Source of the DNA: Robertmurraya massiliosenegalensis JC6
GTDB taxonomy: Bacteria; Bacillota; Bacilli; Bacillales; Cytobacillaceae
Assembly (NCBI RefSeq): GCF_000311725.1
Contig: NZ_HE978511.1
Location: 178,610-242,609 of the forward strand
Direction: 5' to 3'
Length of the DNA stretch: 64,000 bases
Part shown: piece after piece, positions 8,184 through 17,807 of the stretch
Layout: each line of letters opens with the position of its first letter
How positions within the stretch are numbered: the stretch's first letter is position 1
Notes under the pieces: model-generated
Database searches by the model: none
What the model was told of the DNA's origin: nothing
Seen by the model: the letters and a program-made list of their open reading frames with translations, nothing else
Made by a program: the position numbers and the translations under genes

Positions 8184-11100
8184 CTATTTCCATAATTTCC
8201 ACACGCCCATGACTTTTTCCTTTAAAGTTGAAATGAACGTCGCTTCTCCTCTCGCTGCTTTTTGCTTATTCCATTCATTAGAGCTCGCAACCGCAATTAA
8301 TATCGTTCCTGCGATAAGCAAGTAAGCCCACCAAGGGAGATTTCCCCAAAAAGGACGCGTCTGCATGAACACATTTAGCAAAAGAACTCCTGTACCAACA
8401 AAGAAATACGACTTAGTCTTAAAGAATACCCCAGCAAGAATCGATGTTAAAGATAGACTTCCGAGAATGAGAGCATCATAGATCGTCGACGATTCCAAGC
8501 CATCGATAACGAGGAAAACAGATACTGCTAGAAGGATTCCCCATTGAAGGTAATTTGTGATTCTTTCATAACGTCCTTTCATACAAAGTCTTAGGTAGAT
8601 GGATAAAAGGACAAATGGCAAGGCATACACTTCTGCTTCTAAGCGTTCATGGACAGAGATCTCAGAAATGATGGCATAGTACGGTTGCAGCAAATACGCT
8701 CCTGCGATAAAAGTTGGAGCCCACTTGTATTCACTTGGAATTCGATTTGTTTGTAACCAGACAGTCAAAGCAATTAGTAGGCCTGGAATAATTTTGATCC
8801 ATAAATATGGTTGTTCAAAGCCATAGATCGTTGCAAAAAAGAGAACGGCAAATATGGTGTACACATCAAGAGTAGGAATTTCATTCTCCTTCTTTTCGTA
8901 AAAGGCAGGATAAAACCATTTCCCTGCTAAAAGGAAGACCATGCCAAAGACAGCCAACGTAATTATTTCATTTATTTCTCCAAATGAATGATAGGCTAAA
9001 TACTGTCGAACAGCCGTATAAATAAATAGGATTGGGATTATCGACAGCATCCTCCACTTCGACAAATGTAAAACAACTAATATACCTACAGAGTAAAAAA
9101 TTGAAACGATAAAGATTAAGGTTGTATAAGGATAGATATTCAGGAAAACCATGGTGCCGACTAATGAAAAAGGAATAAAGTAATATAGTATTCTCTTTTT
9201 ATAAGGCTCATTTACAAAATACCATAGCCCTGCAATTACGATGCTCGTTAAAGAAAATGCGAATTCTTTTTCAATCGTTTCCAAATGAGCAATGGCCGCC
9301 ACGAATGTAGCAAAAATCATCGTAAATGCGCCATATAAAAAGAACTTTCGTTTCCATTCACGCTCTGCTAATATCGTACTGACGCCATATATGATCAATG
9401 CGATTAAAAAGCTCCAAATTGCCTCATTTCCATGAACAAATAGAGTTAGCAATAATCCTAAAGGCATATAAATATGTCCGATTAGGCCAAAGGCCCGATA
9501 TATATTTAGATCACGATTTTTCATCATGAAAGAAACGATAAAGAGAATAACTGCCCCTATGATAGCGAATAGAATCCAGATTTCCCCTATCGACTCTAAC
9601 AGCGAATAATATGTCATTAACGTCATGCAAGCTATCAAATACGGTACTAATTTGTTCTTTGTGTAGACATATAACCAAGTGTACATCGCTACTCCACCTG
9701 CAAATAAGAGCGTTTGAAACCACTGCACTTGAAATGGAATGACCGCTGTGGTTAGAAGAGCAAACGTATAATACACAAGAGATGTGTAAAAATGATTTCT
9801 TTTCAGCTCTTTATCTTTGACGATAAATAAGACTCCTGTAACAACTAAGCTCGCAAATAGAAAGTGAAAGGCAGGTCCAAGCTGTTCGGAGTAAAATCGT
9901 GAAGCTATTTTCCACTCTTCACAAAATGCCCAAATAGCTAATCCTAACGATATGGGGGCCAACCACTTTGCAAAAGGACGGAATTCTACTCTTGATTCCT
10001 TCGTTATACTTATGATAGCACTGACGTATATGAATAGGAGGATAATAGCCACCTCCCACCATGCATACATCGTCAAAGAAGCATATGCGGCAATCGCCAT
10101 GTAAGCCCATCCTATATCTCTTGCAGGTTGTTTAATAAGTTCAAAAATCCTAACATTTATGTAAAGACCAAAGCCAGCAAACATGACGAAGCCGATTAAA
10201 GCAACAAAGATCATAAGCGGAGACACCGTTATCACTTCATCAACCAGTAATAAAGCTTCGAACATAACAACTGAGATGAACACTGCGCTTAAATAACGGA
10301 ACAATAATTTTTTCGCTACATGGCTCAAATATAAAAAGTTACCGCTGATCGCTATATAGCCGAACAATAATGGAATTGATGGTTGACCCAAATTGATTAG
10401 AACTGCCTCTAAACTAATAAATAGAAAAGCAAGACCTGACACGATTGCACTTGTGAGCATAAAAATCTTTTTCCAAGGAAATTGATCGTCTAAGACAAGT
10501 GGCACAAGTAAGAAAACAAATCCGATTAATGCATAGAGAAAAGAACTCATCTCAGCGAACATTGAAAACTCAACAAATCGGAAAACACCGTACACGAGCA
10601 TTGCGCTAAAGACAAAATGGAATTCCTTCCGACCACTTACATAGACCATCGATAAATAAATAACAGCTGTCACGATTAGATTGAAGCCGAGATACATGCT
10701 CGAATGGAAAAGTATGAGCATTAGTACGGTCGTTAAAATTAAGTTTGCCTGCGCAAAATTCGCAAACTCTACCATAAAAAGTTTATATGAATCCTTCTTT
10801 TTTATTTGATGATACAGATATATGGTGAGCGCTTGAAACGCCATCATCCCAAGAAAAAAGCTATCTTGACTAAAGTTTAATGCTGCAAACAAATAGCCTA
10901 CCCCTACTGTAAACGTAATATAGGTAAACCAAACAAATAATCTAGATCCGAGCTTATTTGCTAAAAGAACATAAATCGGAACGATGAGTAAGCAACTAAA
11001 CATCCCAAACAGATTACTACCCTCTCCATTGATCGACCAATAGCTTCCTAGAAGTTCAAACCAGGCTACTGACAAGAAAAAGATCGGTAAAAATAGACTC

Positions 11101-11570
11101 CCGAGGATCAGAAAGGCGAAAGCCGTTTTATCAATCTTAAGTACTTTCTTCGATACATACGCAATTCCATAAAACAAAACGGAAATTAGTCCAATAGAAC
11201 CAGCTTTTGTAATACTAGACATCGTGTCCCAATTGCTTGTAGCTACATACAAACCTCCAATTAACAAAAGGATAACCCCTAGGTTTAGAAGCCAAGTAAT
11301 ATTCCGTTCTCGTATTTGATCTTCTGTTTTTTTGATAATAGGTTTCGCTTTTAGCGGCACGACCTTTTTTTCTACTTTTGAAATTAGTGGCTCTTCTGAT
11401 TTAGGTTGCGGATCTACTTTTTCAACCTTTTCTTCTATATCCACATAATACGCTTCATGTGCTTTAACTACTTCTTCATAAAGATCAGAAGAAATATAAC
11501 GATTTACTTTCAACTTCCAAAGTTCTTCTTGCACAATCTGTTTCTTTACTTCTCCCGATAGAGGTTTCAT
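8184..11570 (-). CDS. Very large multipass membrane protein (1128 aa)
   Basis: A 1128-residue protein with a soluble N-terminal part (about residues 1-88), a charged linker rich in Glu/Lys/Pro, then about thirty hydrophobic helices to the C-terminus. The segment ITWLLNLGVILLLIGG at about residue 94 resembles the first helix of DUF2157/SCO7613-type membrane proteins, which is the closest family I can suggest. No catalytic motif, transporter signature or signal peptide is evident. It is monocistronic. The repeated helix-turn spacing suggests growth by internal duplication. Function unknown. Confidence 0.85.
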   Translation of the reverse strand: MKPLSGEVKKQIVQEELWKLKVNRYISSDLYEEVVKAHEAYYVDIEEKVEKVDPQPKSEEPLISKVEKKVVPLKAKPIIKKTEDQIRERNITWLLNLGVILLLIGGLYVATSNWDTMSSITKAGSIGLISVLFYGIAYVSKKVLKIDKTAFAFLILGSLFLPIFFLSVAWFELLGSYWSINGEGSNLFGMFSCLLIVPIYVLLANKLGSRLFVWFTYITFTVGVGYLFAALNFSQDSFFLGMMAFQALTIYLYHQIKKKDSYKLFMVEFANFAQANLILTTVLMLILFHSSMYLGFNLIVTAVIYLSMVYVSGRKEFHFVFSAMLVYGVFRFVEFSMFAEMSSFLYALIGFVFLLVPLVLDDQFPWKKIFMLTSAIVSGLAFLFISLEAVLINLGQPSIPLLFGYIAISGNFLYLSHVAKKLLFRYLSAVFISVVMFEALLLVDEVITVSPLMIFVALIGFVMFAGFGLYINVRIFELIKQPARDIGWAYMAIAAYASLTMYAWWEVAIILLFIYVSAIISITKESRVEFRPFAKWLAPISLGLAIWAFCEEWKIASRFYSEQLGPAFHFLFASLVVTGVLFIVKDKELKRNHFYTSLVYYTFALLTTAVIPFQVQWFQTLLFAGGVAMYTWLYVYTKNKLVPYLIACMTLMTYYSLLESIGEIWILFAIIGAVILFIVSFMMKNRDLNIYRAFGLIGHIYMPLGLLLTLFVHGNEAIWSFLIALIIYGVSTILAEREWKRKFFLYGAFTMIFATFVAAIAHLETIEKEFAFSLTSIVIAGLWYFVNEPYKKRILYYFIPFSLVGTMVFLNIYPYTTLIFIVSIFYSVGILVVLHLSKWRMLSIIPILFIYTAVRQYLAYHSFGEINEIITLAVFGMVFLLAGKWFYPAFYEKKENEIPTLDVYTIFAVLFFATIYGFEQPYLWIKIIPGLLIALTVWLQTNRIPSEYKWAPTFIAGAYLLQPYYAIISEISVHERLEAEVYALPFVLLSIYLRLCMKGRYERITNYLQWGILLAVSVFLVIDGLESSTIYDALILGSLSLTSILAGVFFKTKSYFFVGTGVLLLNVFMQTRPFWGNLPWWAYLLIAGTILIAVASSNEWNKQKAARGEATFISTLKEKVMGVWKLWK

Positions 11571-11663
11571 GCAAACTCCCCTGCCTTATTTTAGCTTTTT
11601 TACTATATTTTACTTTTGGTGTAATTTTACACTATTTAAGAAAAAAAGCAATATATTTTCAAA

Positions 11664-11697
11664 AAAAAACGTAGAGATTCATGACTCTACGTTTTTT
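11664..11697. terminator. Bidirectional terminator
   Basis: AAAAAACGTAGAG pairs with CTCTACGTTTTTT around an 8-base loop. It has A-runs and T-runs on both sides, so it works in either direction; on the minus strand it ends the SRPBCC transcript. Confidence 0.85.
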
Positions 11698-11741
11698 GCT
11701 ACTATATAATTTTAAGAGATCGTCTTGATTTCTCCAGTTGA

Positions 11742-12184
11742 TTATCGATGATATTGATGAATTCGAGCTGTCACTTCTTCCTTAAATTCATTTGTGATTT
11801 TAGGAGGATTTGATTTCAACATCGGCTTTATCATCTTCGCTAATGTTCCTGTTGCTTGTAAATCAAGACTAGCACTAATAAATGTACGATTACTCTTCAA
11901 GCTTTTGGCTTCAATACTTCCGTGCCCTGTAAATCCTTCGTTATTTCCATCCACTTGAAAAGTCATTCTTTTAGGTGCATTTTTACTTAAAATATGGACC
12001 TCGAACTCCAATTTTTTTTGATAAAACCGAAGTCTGTCGTGAACACCCAATTTGACTGCTTCTCGTTCATAATCTCGTGACTTACATACCCTGGAACAAG
12101 CGGTCCCCAATGACCAAAATCCTCCATATATGACCACACCCACTCAAGTGGTGCATCAATGATCATGCTGTAAAGCTTTGCCAC
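11742..12184 (-). pseudogene. SRPBCC (CoxG-like) protein, split by a frameshift
   Basis: Two minus-strand frames make one START/SRPBCC protein of roughly 147 residues. The upstream frame (from GTG 12184, with a GAGGAGAGGG site) reads AKLYSMIIDAPLEWVWSYM and runs to VFTTDFGFIKK. The rest, LEFEVHILSKNAPKRM to the end, is in another frame from 12004 down. The break lies in a run of eight A on the coding strand (T8 at 12012-12019); nine A would restore the frame. Homopolymer miscount, true mutation, or slippage during transcription all fit. SRPBCC proteins bind hydrophobic ligands. The small gene at 12271-12504 lies 86 bases upstream. Confidence 0.75.
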
Positions 12185-12270
12185 GTATACCCTCTCCTCT
12201 TTAGTCTTTCGAAAAAGATTCTCGTTATTAAGGGTATTCAGCAAGCTTTGTGAACATGACTTTTGTGAGC

Positions 12271-12504
12271 TTATGTATTTTTTAAGACCATCAATAGACG
12301 GTTGTTTCTCGTTTCCTTTTCCTCATCAGTCGCTAAGTCATATTTTTTCAATAAATGAAAGACATCATTCAAAATATGTTGTGAATGTTCTTCACGAAAA
12401 AAATTCTCAAATAATGACTTTATTTCCTCAGGTAAAAATGGAGACTGTGCCTCAAATTTAGTTTTTACATCTTCCAATGAATGGTCAAGCTTGCATTCAC
12501 CCAT
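12271..12504 (-). CDS. Small hypothetical protein, 77 aa
   Basis: A 77-residue, highly charged, mostly helical protein without membrane segments or a recognised domain. The ATG at 12504 has an excellent AAGGAGGT site, so it is almost certainly translated. Its helix-rich sequence, with FFREEHSQHILNDVFHLLKK in the middle, looks like a small cytosolic helical bundle. It precedes the broken SRPBCC gene by 86 bases and may share its promoter. I do not recognise the family. Confidence 0.75.
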   Translation of the reverse strand: MGECKLDHSLEDVKTKFEAQSPFLPEEIKSLFENFFREEHSQHILNDVFHLLKKYDLATDEEKETRNNRLLMVLKNT

Positions 12505-12651
12505 CCAATGACCTCCTTAACTGTATTCTTCATCCTCATTCTACCTGTACAAAATGAAGGAATCAATCTCCTATCAGGAATTTTCTTACATTGTCCATTT
12601 AATTAATGGTATGATGATAAAGATATTAAATCTATAAAGGGGGAATCAAGT

Positions 12652-13701
12652 TTGTCCTATCCAAATACGACAGAAACGATGAATCTTTTACAGGAGCTTG
12701 TATCCATTCCAAGTCCTACTGGAAACACCAATGAAGTTATTACATACGTCGAAAAATTTCTTCAAGAGTTACAAGTCGATACATATCGCAATCGCAAAGG
12801 TGGCTTAATTGCGACATTACCAGGAGTAGCTACTTCAAAGCACCGCATGCTAACAGCGCATGTAGATACTTTAGGTGCGATGGTGAAAGAAATTAAACCG
12901 AGCGGTCGATTAAAGCTTGATTTAATTGGTGGCTTTAAATATAACTCCATTGAAGGAGAATATTGCGAAATTGAAACGAGTTCTGGACGCCGATTTACAG
13001 GTACAATTCTTATGCATCAAACCTCTGTTCACGTTTATAAAGATGCAGGGAAAGCAGAAAGAAGCCAAGACAATATGGAGGTACGCATTGATGAGGTCGT
13101 AAAAAACGCTGAAGATGTTCGAAATCTTGGCATAGAAGTCGGTGATTTCGTTTCTTTCTCTCCAAGAGTTGAACTCACTCCAAGCGGATTTATTAAGTCT
13201 CGTCATTTAGATGACAAAGCCAGCGTCGCCATCCTATTACAATTAATTAAGCATTTCAAATTGAATGATATTGAATTACCTTATACTACCCACTTCCTCA
13301 TTTCCAATAATGAAGAAATTGGCTATGGCGGTAACTCCAATATCACCCCAGAAACAGTTGAGTATTTAGCTGTAGATATGGGAGCGATGGGGGATGGACA
13401 ATCAACAGATGAATACACGGTATCTATTTGTGTCAAAGATGCTTCTGGGCCTTACCATTATGGACTTCGCAAATCCTTAGTGAAGCTTGCTGAAGAGCAT
13501 AATATTGACTACAAGCTTGATATTTATCCGTATTACGGCTCCGATGCGTCGGCTGCTATTCGCTCTGGCCATGACATCGTCCATGGATTAATCGGACCTG
13601 GAATCGATTCTTCCCACGCATTCGAACGAACTCACCAATCCAGCATCGAAAACACAGCAAAACTATTGCACCACTACGTGCTTTCAGAAATGATTCGATA
13701 A
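12652..13701 (+). CDS. M42-family aminopeptidase (YtoP/FrvX-like)
   Basis: A 349-residue M42 metallopeptidase, a large-tetrahedral aminopeptidase that trims peptides in the cytosol. Binuclear-metal and catalytic residues are present: TAHVD near 70 (His), RHLDDK near 185 (Asp), NNEEIG near 226 (catalytic and bridging Glu), VDMGA near 246 (Asp), SSHAFER near 330 (His). Length is normal. The start is TTG 12652 behind a GGGGGAATC site. It is followed by a strong terminator and stands as a single transcription unit. Confidence 0.92.
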   Translation: MSYPNTTETMNLLQELVSIPSPTGNTNEVITYVEKFLQELQVDTYRNRKGGLIATLPGVATSKHRMLTAHVDTLGAMVKEIKPSGRLKLDLIGGFKYNSIEGEYCEIETSSGRRFTGTILMHQTSVHVYKDAGKAERSQDNMEVRIDEVVKNAEDVRNLGIEVGDFVSFSPRVELTPSGFIKSRHLDDKASVAILLQLIKHFKLNDIELPYTTHFLISNNEEIGYGGNSNITPETVEYLAVDMGAMGDGQSTDEYTVSICVKDASGPYHYGLRKSLVKLAEEHNIDYKLDIYPYYGSDASAAIRSGHDIVHGLIGPGIDSSHAFERTHQSSIENTAKLLHHYVLSEMIR

Positions 13702-13705
13702 ACAT

Positions 13706-13750
13706 AAAAAGGATCCTCTAAACCATTTTTGGCTTACAGGATCCTTTTTT
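13706..13750. terminator. Terminator between the M42 and dipeptidase genes
   Basis: AAAAAGGATCCT (13706-13717) pairs with AGGATCCTTTTTT (13738-13750). It serves both converging genes. Confidence 0.85.
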
Positions 13751-13751
13751 C

Positions 13752-14678
13752 TTATCTCGGCAAATTCCGAAGAAAGTTTTCTGAAGCAAAGCCCCTTACT
13801 TCATCCTCTGAATAGTGTTTTAGTAGCTCATTAATTAAGTTTTGTGCCTCTCCTGCATGTGCTAATCGAGGAATTTTTATATCGATTCCATCAAAATCAG
13901 AACCAAGTCCAATTTGTTTAACTCCGCCAAGTTCACAAAGATGCTCAATATGTCTAATTAAATCAGCTATTGTAACTGTACCATCTTTCTTTACAAAACG
14001 AGGATAGTATACAACATGAACCAATCCACCTTGCTTAAACATCTCTTTTGCTTGAGAATCAGTTAAGTTCCGAGGGTGATCACAGTACTTCTTCGTATTC
14101 GAATGACTAGCAATCGGATATTTCGCCACTTCCATTACATCCCAAAAAGCTCTTTCACTTAAATGAGACACATCCGTAAATAAACGATGTTCATTATTGA
14201 AATGAACGATTTCTTTTCCAAAGGCAGTTAAACCTGCTCCTCTCGGTTCTCCAGCACCATCGGCTGCCAAATTGGCATTATTCCACGTTAAGCCAACAGA
14301 GCGTACGCCAAGTTGATAAAGTATTTGGAGCTTAGTTAAATCGTTGCCGATTGCATCTACTCCCTCTAAAGTAAGAATGGCTCCAATTTCTCCGTCTTTT
14401 AAATGAGCTAATTGTGACCAGTCCTTAATATGTTTAATATCTTCGTTTTTCGCTAACACTTCATCTTGAAAAAGCCTGACCTGCTCCAAAACAATGTCAA
14501 AAAGATGATTTGACCTTAGATTCGGATCAACAAATATCGCAAAACCTTGTACCTTTACATTTCCTTCTAGAAGCCGATTCTTATTGACATCAAGATTAGA
14601 ATCCGTTTGAAAAGACATTTTTCCTCTCGATTCCTCAAGCTTCATCAAGGCATCACAATGCATATCGACGATGTTCAC
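13752..14678 (-). CDS. Membrane-dipeptidase family (M19) peptidase
   Basis: A 308-residue zinc dipeptidase of family M19. It opens with VDMHCDALM (the HxD metal motif), has LEGVDAIG with the bridging Glu, then SHSNTKKY and the C-terminal GLGSDFDGID. M19 enzymes cleave dipeptides, including those with a D-residue at the C-terminal position. GTG 14678 overlaps the stop codon of the aminotransferase gene by four bases, so the pair is translationally coupled. Together they fit use or recycling of D-amino-acid-containing peptides, for example from peptidoglycan; that is inference from family and context. Confidence 0.9.
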   Translation of the reverse strand: MNIVDMHCDALMKLEESRGKMSFQTDSNLDVNKNRLLEGNVKVQGFAIFVDPNLRSNHLFDIVLEQVRLFQDEVLAKNEDIKHIKDWSQLAHLKDGEIGAILTLEGVDAIGNDLTKLQILYQLGVRSVGLTWNNANLAADGAGEPRGAGLTAFGKEIVHFNNEHRLFTDVSHLSERAFWDVMEVAKYPIASHSNTKKYCDHPRNLTDSQAKEMFKQGGLVHVVYYPRFVKKDGTVTIADLIRHIEHLCELGGVKQIGLGSDFDGIDIKIPRLAHAGEAQNLINELLKHYSEDEVRGFASENFLRNLPR

Positions 14679-15529
14679 TTCATCACTTCCATTGCTCTTT
14701 TCTTGAGCTCTTGATAATGGATGTAAAGCTTATTTGTGATGTCTCCAGGCGAACCAGTGCCGATGTCAGCACCGTCTATTTTTACAATTGGAAGGACCTC
14801 TGCAAGTGTGCTTGTCATAAAGACTTCATCTGCTTCTAAAAGTTCCTTTACAGTAAAGTTTTTTTCCACAAATGGAATATTTAGCTCTTCAGCTGATTCT
14901 TTCACAGCCATTCTCGTAATTCCTGCTAATATATGATTGCTCAGTGGTGTTGTAATTACTTTTCCATCTTTCACCATATATATATTTGAGCTTGTTCCTT
15001 CAGTGATATGGCCATCTCTCACCAGTATTGCTTCAAAGCACCCTGCTTCCTGGGCAACTTGCTTCGCTAAAATATTCGGTAATAAATTTAGGGATTTAAT
15101 ATAGCATTTCGCCCATCTTTCATCTTCATGTGTAATCGCATGAACGCCTTGAGCTCGATATTCTGTGCGCATAGGTTCCATTTCTTTTAAGGTCATCGAA
15201 ATTGATACCGGTACTTCAGGGAATGGATGGTTTCTTTCAGCGATACCTCTTGTGACCTGCAAATACACTTTTCCATTTTGCATTTGTGACTTTTCAATAC
15301 CTGAAAAAATAATGTCACGAAAATCGGCAAGTGTTTCAGTAATGGGTAGTCGAATCGCTTCACAGCTACGAATCAATCTTTGTAAATGCTCTTCCAACAT
15401 AAAAGGATGACCATTATAGCATTGAATGACTTCATATACGCCATCCCCGAATTGATGTCCCCTTTCTTCAATCGGCACCACCAGCTCATCCAATTGAACG
15501 AATTTTCCGTTAATATAACCTAAGTTCAT
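14675..15529 (-). CDS. dat: D-amino-acid aminotransferase
   Basis: A 284-residue fold-type IV PLP enzyme that exchanges amino groups between D-amino acids and 2-oxo acids, typically D-Ala and 2-oxoglutarate. CYIKSLNLL near residue 145 holds the PLP lysine, EGTSSNIYMV binds the cofactor phosphate region, and YINGKFVQLDELVVPIEERG is the usual start. ATG 15529 follows GGGTGAG at six bases; the in-frame TTG at 15535 is too close to that site. D-Glu from this enzyme can feed cell-wall synthesis. It overlaps the M19 dipeptidase gene downstream. Confidence 0.93.
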   Translation of the reverse strand: MNLGYINGKFVQLDELVVPIEERGHQFGDGVYEVIQCYNGHPFMLEEHLQRLIRSCEAIRLPITETLADFRDIIFSGIEKSQMQNGKVYLQVTRGIAERNHPFPEVPVSISMTLKEMEPMRTEYRAQGVHAITHEDERWAKCYIKSLNLLPNILAKQVAQEAGCFEAILVRDGHITEGTSSNIYMVKDGKVITTPLSNHILAGITRMAVKESAEELNIPFVEKNFTVKELLEADEVFMTSTLAEVLPIVKIDGADIGTGSPGDITNKLYIHYQELKKRAMEVMK

Positions 15530-15725
15530 TTTCAACTCACCCTTCTTCTATGTACTTATCATTCATACTACTAAAATACGCCTTTTTCTGAAAATATGCT
15601 ATAAGCAATTTTTCTTAGTCACGATCACATATTTGAAAAATATTTTCAAAATCTCAATGCTTGTCCATACCAAACTTCGAATATCGCATACTATATATTA
15701 CTCACAACCCATCTACTCCTTTTTG

Positions 15726-15757
15726 AAAGGAAGCACCTAAATCGTGCTTCCTTTTTT
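15726..15757. terminator. Terminator after the Gfo/Idh gene
   Basis: AAAGGAAGCAC and GTGCTTCCTTT form an 11-bp stem with a CTAAATC loop; T7 follows on the + strand. It marks the left boundary of the glycan island. On the minus strand the tail is weaker (TTTC then A-rich). Confidence 0.7.
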
Positions 15758-15765
15758 TCTTCCTG

Positions 15766-16746
15766 CTAATCATCATCAAATAGCATTCCGTCGTGGTTGG
15801 ATGACCATTGTTTAATATCATTACTAATTCTCGTGCAGATTTTTAATACATTCATTCCATCTTCCCCAGTTACAAATGGTGTTCTATCCGTTTGTAGACA
15901 ATGAATGAAATCCTGAAGCTGACTCTTTAGTGGATTAAAATGAGGTACTTCTATTGTTTCCAACAGTTTTTGGGGAAATGTTAACTCTCCATTCTGAACG
16001 GAAAAATGGGTCGTACGATTAACATCAATTTTATTTTTTAACAGGTCCACTTTAAAGATTGCTTTTTCAGTAAAAATTCGGATGCTCCGAATTTTTTCCT
16101 GCGAGTTATAGCTAGCTGTCATTTGTGCGACCGTTCCATTCTCGAATAACATACTTACAATCGCATGCTTTGGCATCTGTTCTGCCATTTTCCCAATCGT
16201 ATTAAAATGGGTGATTTCTGAACCTAGTAACTCTTTTACAATATAAATATCGTGAATCATTAAATCAAATACGACATCAACATTCTTCATTCGCATATCA
16301 TAAGGTTGCATCCGATGGATGTCTATTGCTATAATCTTTTCATCTTTGAGCCGTTCTTTCAAGAGATAGATCAGTGGGTTGTACAACTCGATATGGCCCA
16401 CTTGTACTTTCACCCCTGTGGAACCAGCTCTTTTTAATATTCGTTTAGCTTCTATTACCTTGTTTGCCATTGGCTTTTCGAGTAGGATATGAACTCCGTG
16501 GTTCAAACAAACCATTGCAACCTCATAATGATACTTTGTTGGAACCGCTATACTTACTGCCTCTACATTTCGTAATAATTCTTCCAGCTCTTTAAAGTAC
16601 TTCACATTGTATTTGCTAGCGAGCTCACTTGCTCGTCTTTCATTTACATCATATATTCCAACGACTTCACATTGATCGGATATTTCAATATAATTTTTCA
16701 AATGGTTTTCACCCATTTTTCCTGTCCCAATAACGCCAACTTTCAT
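15766..16746 (-). CDS. Gfo/Idh/MocA oxidoreductase, WbpB/WlbA-like sugar 3-dehydrogenase
   Basis: A 326-residue NAD-dependent dehydrogenase. VGVIGTGKMGENHL is the nucleotide site and LLEKPMA near residue 95 the catalytic EKP motif; VFDLMIHDIYIV carries the His/Asp of the active site. In the Wbp/Wlb route this family oxidises C3 of UDP-GlcNAcA. All partner enzymes of that route lie within 9 kb, which supports the assignment. ATG 16746 is chosen since GGGAGG lies nine bases upstream and abuts the ATG at 16755. It diverges from the CgeB-like gene. A mother-cell-type -10 lies upstream. Confidence 0.85.
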   Translation of the reverse strand: MKVGVIGTGKMGENHLKNYIEISDQCEVVGIYDVNERRASELASKYNVKYFKELEELLRNVEAVSIAVPTKYHYEVAMVCLNHGVHILLEKPMANKVIEAKRILKRAGSTGVKVQVGHIELYNPLIYLLKERLKDEKIIAIDIHRMQPYDMRMKNVDVVFDLMIHDIYIVKELLGSEITHFNTIGKMAEQMPKHAIVSMLFENGTVAQMTASYNSQEKIRSIRIFTEKAIFKVDLLKNKIDVNRTTHFSVQNGELTFPQKLLETIEVPHFNPLKSQLQDFIHCLQTDRTPFVTGEDGMNVLKICTRISNDIKQWSSNHDGMLFDDD

Positions 16747-16775
16747 CGTCAACATCCTCCCAGAATCATTGATTA

Positions 16776-16786
16776 CTATAATGTAT
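16776..16786 (-). promoter_or_regulatory. Mother-cell sigma factor-like -10 upstream of wbpB-like gene
   Basis: The minus strand reads CATACATTATA, which fits the sigma-E -10 (CATACAnT) and the sigma-K -10 (CATAnnnTA). The -35 is poor: no AC at the sigma-K distance, and only an AGTTAT-like hexamer at the sigma-E distance. Weak evidence alone, but consistent with the stronger site at 27511-27538. Confidence 0.3.
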
Positions 16787-16865
16787 GCTGAGAATTTTGG
16801 ATAACTTGTACGTTTGTTTAGGAAAGCAATATTTGGGAACTCGTCCTTTCCATGGAGGAATCAAA

Positions 16866-17807
16866 ATGGTTAAGATCCTTTATATTTCAAACGACACCTC
16901 AACGTTAATCGTGAAGAACTTCCAGTATTTAGAACAAGCTTTAAGTGAATTTGCCACCGTCAAAATTTGGCGGAAATCAGGTTCCATTCAAACAATATTA
17001 AAGAAATTACAATTCCAACCTGATTTTATCCTAATTCAAAATGATATTGCTAATCAATTAACCCCTTATATTCAAGGACTTTCGAAAATATCCATACCAA
17101 CAGGATTAATCGTCAATGATGTCTATCGATTTAAGGAGCCACGAAGAATTTATATTAAGAAAAATAATATTGGTTATATCTTTTCCATCATTCGAAAACA
17201 ATTTCTTGAAATTTACCCAGAATTTTCGAACCGTCTAAAATGGTTTCCTCATTTCGTGCAACCTAAAATTTACAAAGACTATCAACTTCCAAAAGACATT
17301 GACCTTCTATTAATGGGCTCCACTGACGATATGTATCCACTTCGTCAAAAAATCGCGAAAGCATATGAACAGGACCCAAATTTCATTTACCATCGTCATC
17401 CGGGCTACGGAGATGTAACCAATAAAGTGAAAAGTGGATATTTTATTGGAGAGAAGTATGCCCGCGAATTAAATCGTTCAAAAATCTTCTTCACTAGCCC
17501 TTCCATCTATCTTTACCCTGTCATGAAATACTTTGAAGCACTTGCTTGTAAAACATTATTGCTTGCACCCACTTTTGAAGAGCTAGAAGCCCTCGGTTTT
17601 ATACCTGGAACCCATTTTATCCCGATTACTGATTCGGATTTTAAAAAGAAAGCTGCATATTATTTAGAGCATGACGAGGAAAGAAAGAAAATAACGGAAA
17701 TGGGCTATCAGTTTGTTCATCAAAACCATACCTTAACGGTTCGAGCTAAACAGCTGGTGGAAGAAATTGAAAAAATCATTGCAACTCATAAAGGAGGATC
17801 AAGTTAA
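16866..17807 (+). CDS. CgeB-like glycosyltransferase
   Basis: A 313-residue protein of the CgeB/spore-maturation glycosyltransferase type. The C-terminal half (KYFEALACKTLLLAPTFEEL, about 225-245) has the acceptor/donor pattern of the Glyco_trans_1_2 domain, including the Glu of the family E-x7-E region. In B. subtilis CgeB belongs to the spore crust glycosylation set. ATG 16866 has GGAGG seven bases upstream and gives the natural start MVKILYISND; the frame is open further upstream. Its stop overlaps the next ATG (TAATG), so it is coupled to the acetyltransferase. Confidence 0.82.
   Translation: MVKILYISNDTSTLIVKNFQYLEQALSEFATVKIWRKSGSIQTILKKLQFQPDFILIQNDIANQLTPYIQGLSKISIPTGLIVNDVYRFKEPRRIYIKKNNIGYIFSIIRKQFLEIYPEFSNRLKWFPHFVQPKIYKDYQLPKDIDLLLMGSTDDMYPLRQKIAKAYEQDPNFIYHRHPGYGDVTNKVKSGYFIGEKYARELNRSKIFFTSPSIYLYPVMKYFEALACKTLLLAPTFEELEALGFIPGTHFIPITDSDFKKKAAYYLEHDEERKKITEMGYQFVHQNHTLTVRAKQLVEEIEKIIATHKGGSS

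Noticed and set aside
11742-12244. Selenocysteine readthrough as the cause of the split SRPBCC gene
   Set aside because: The frames differ by one base at an A8 run; no in-frame TGA joins them.
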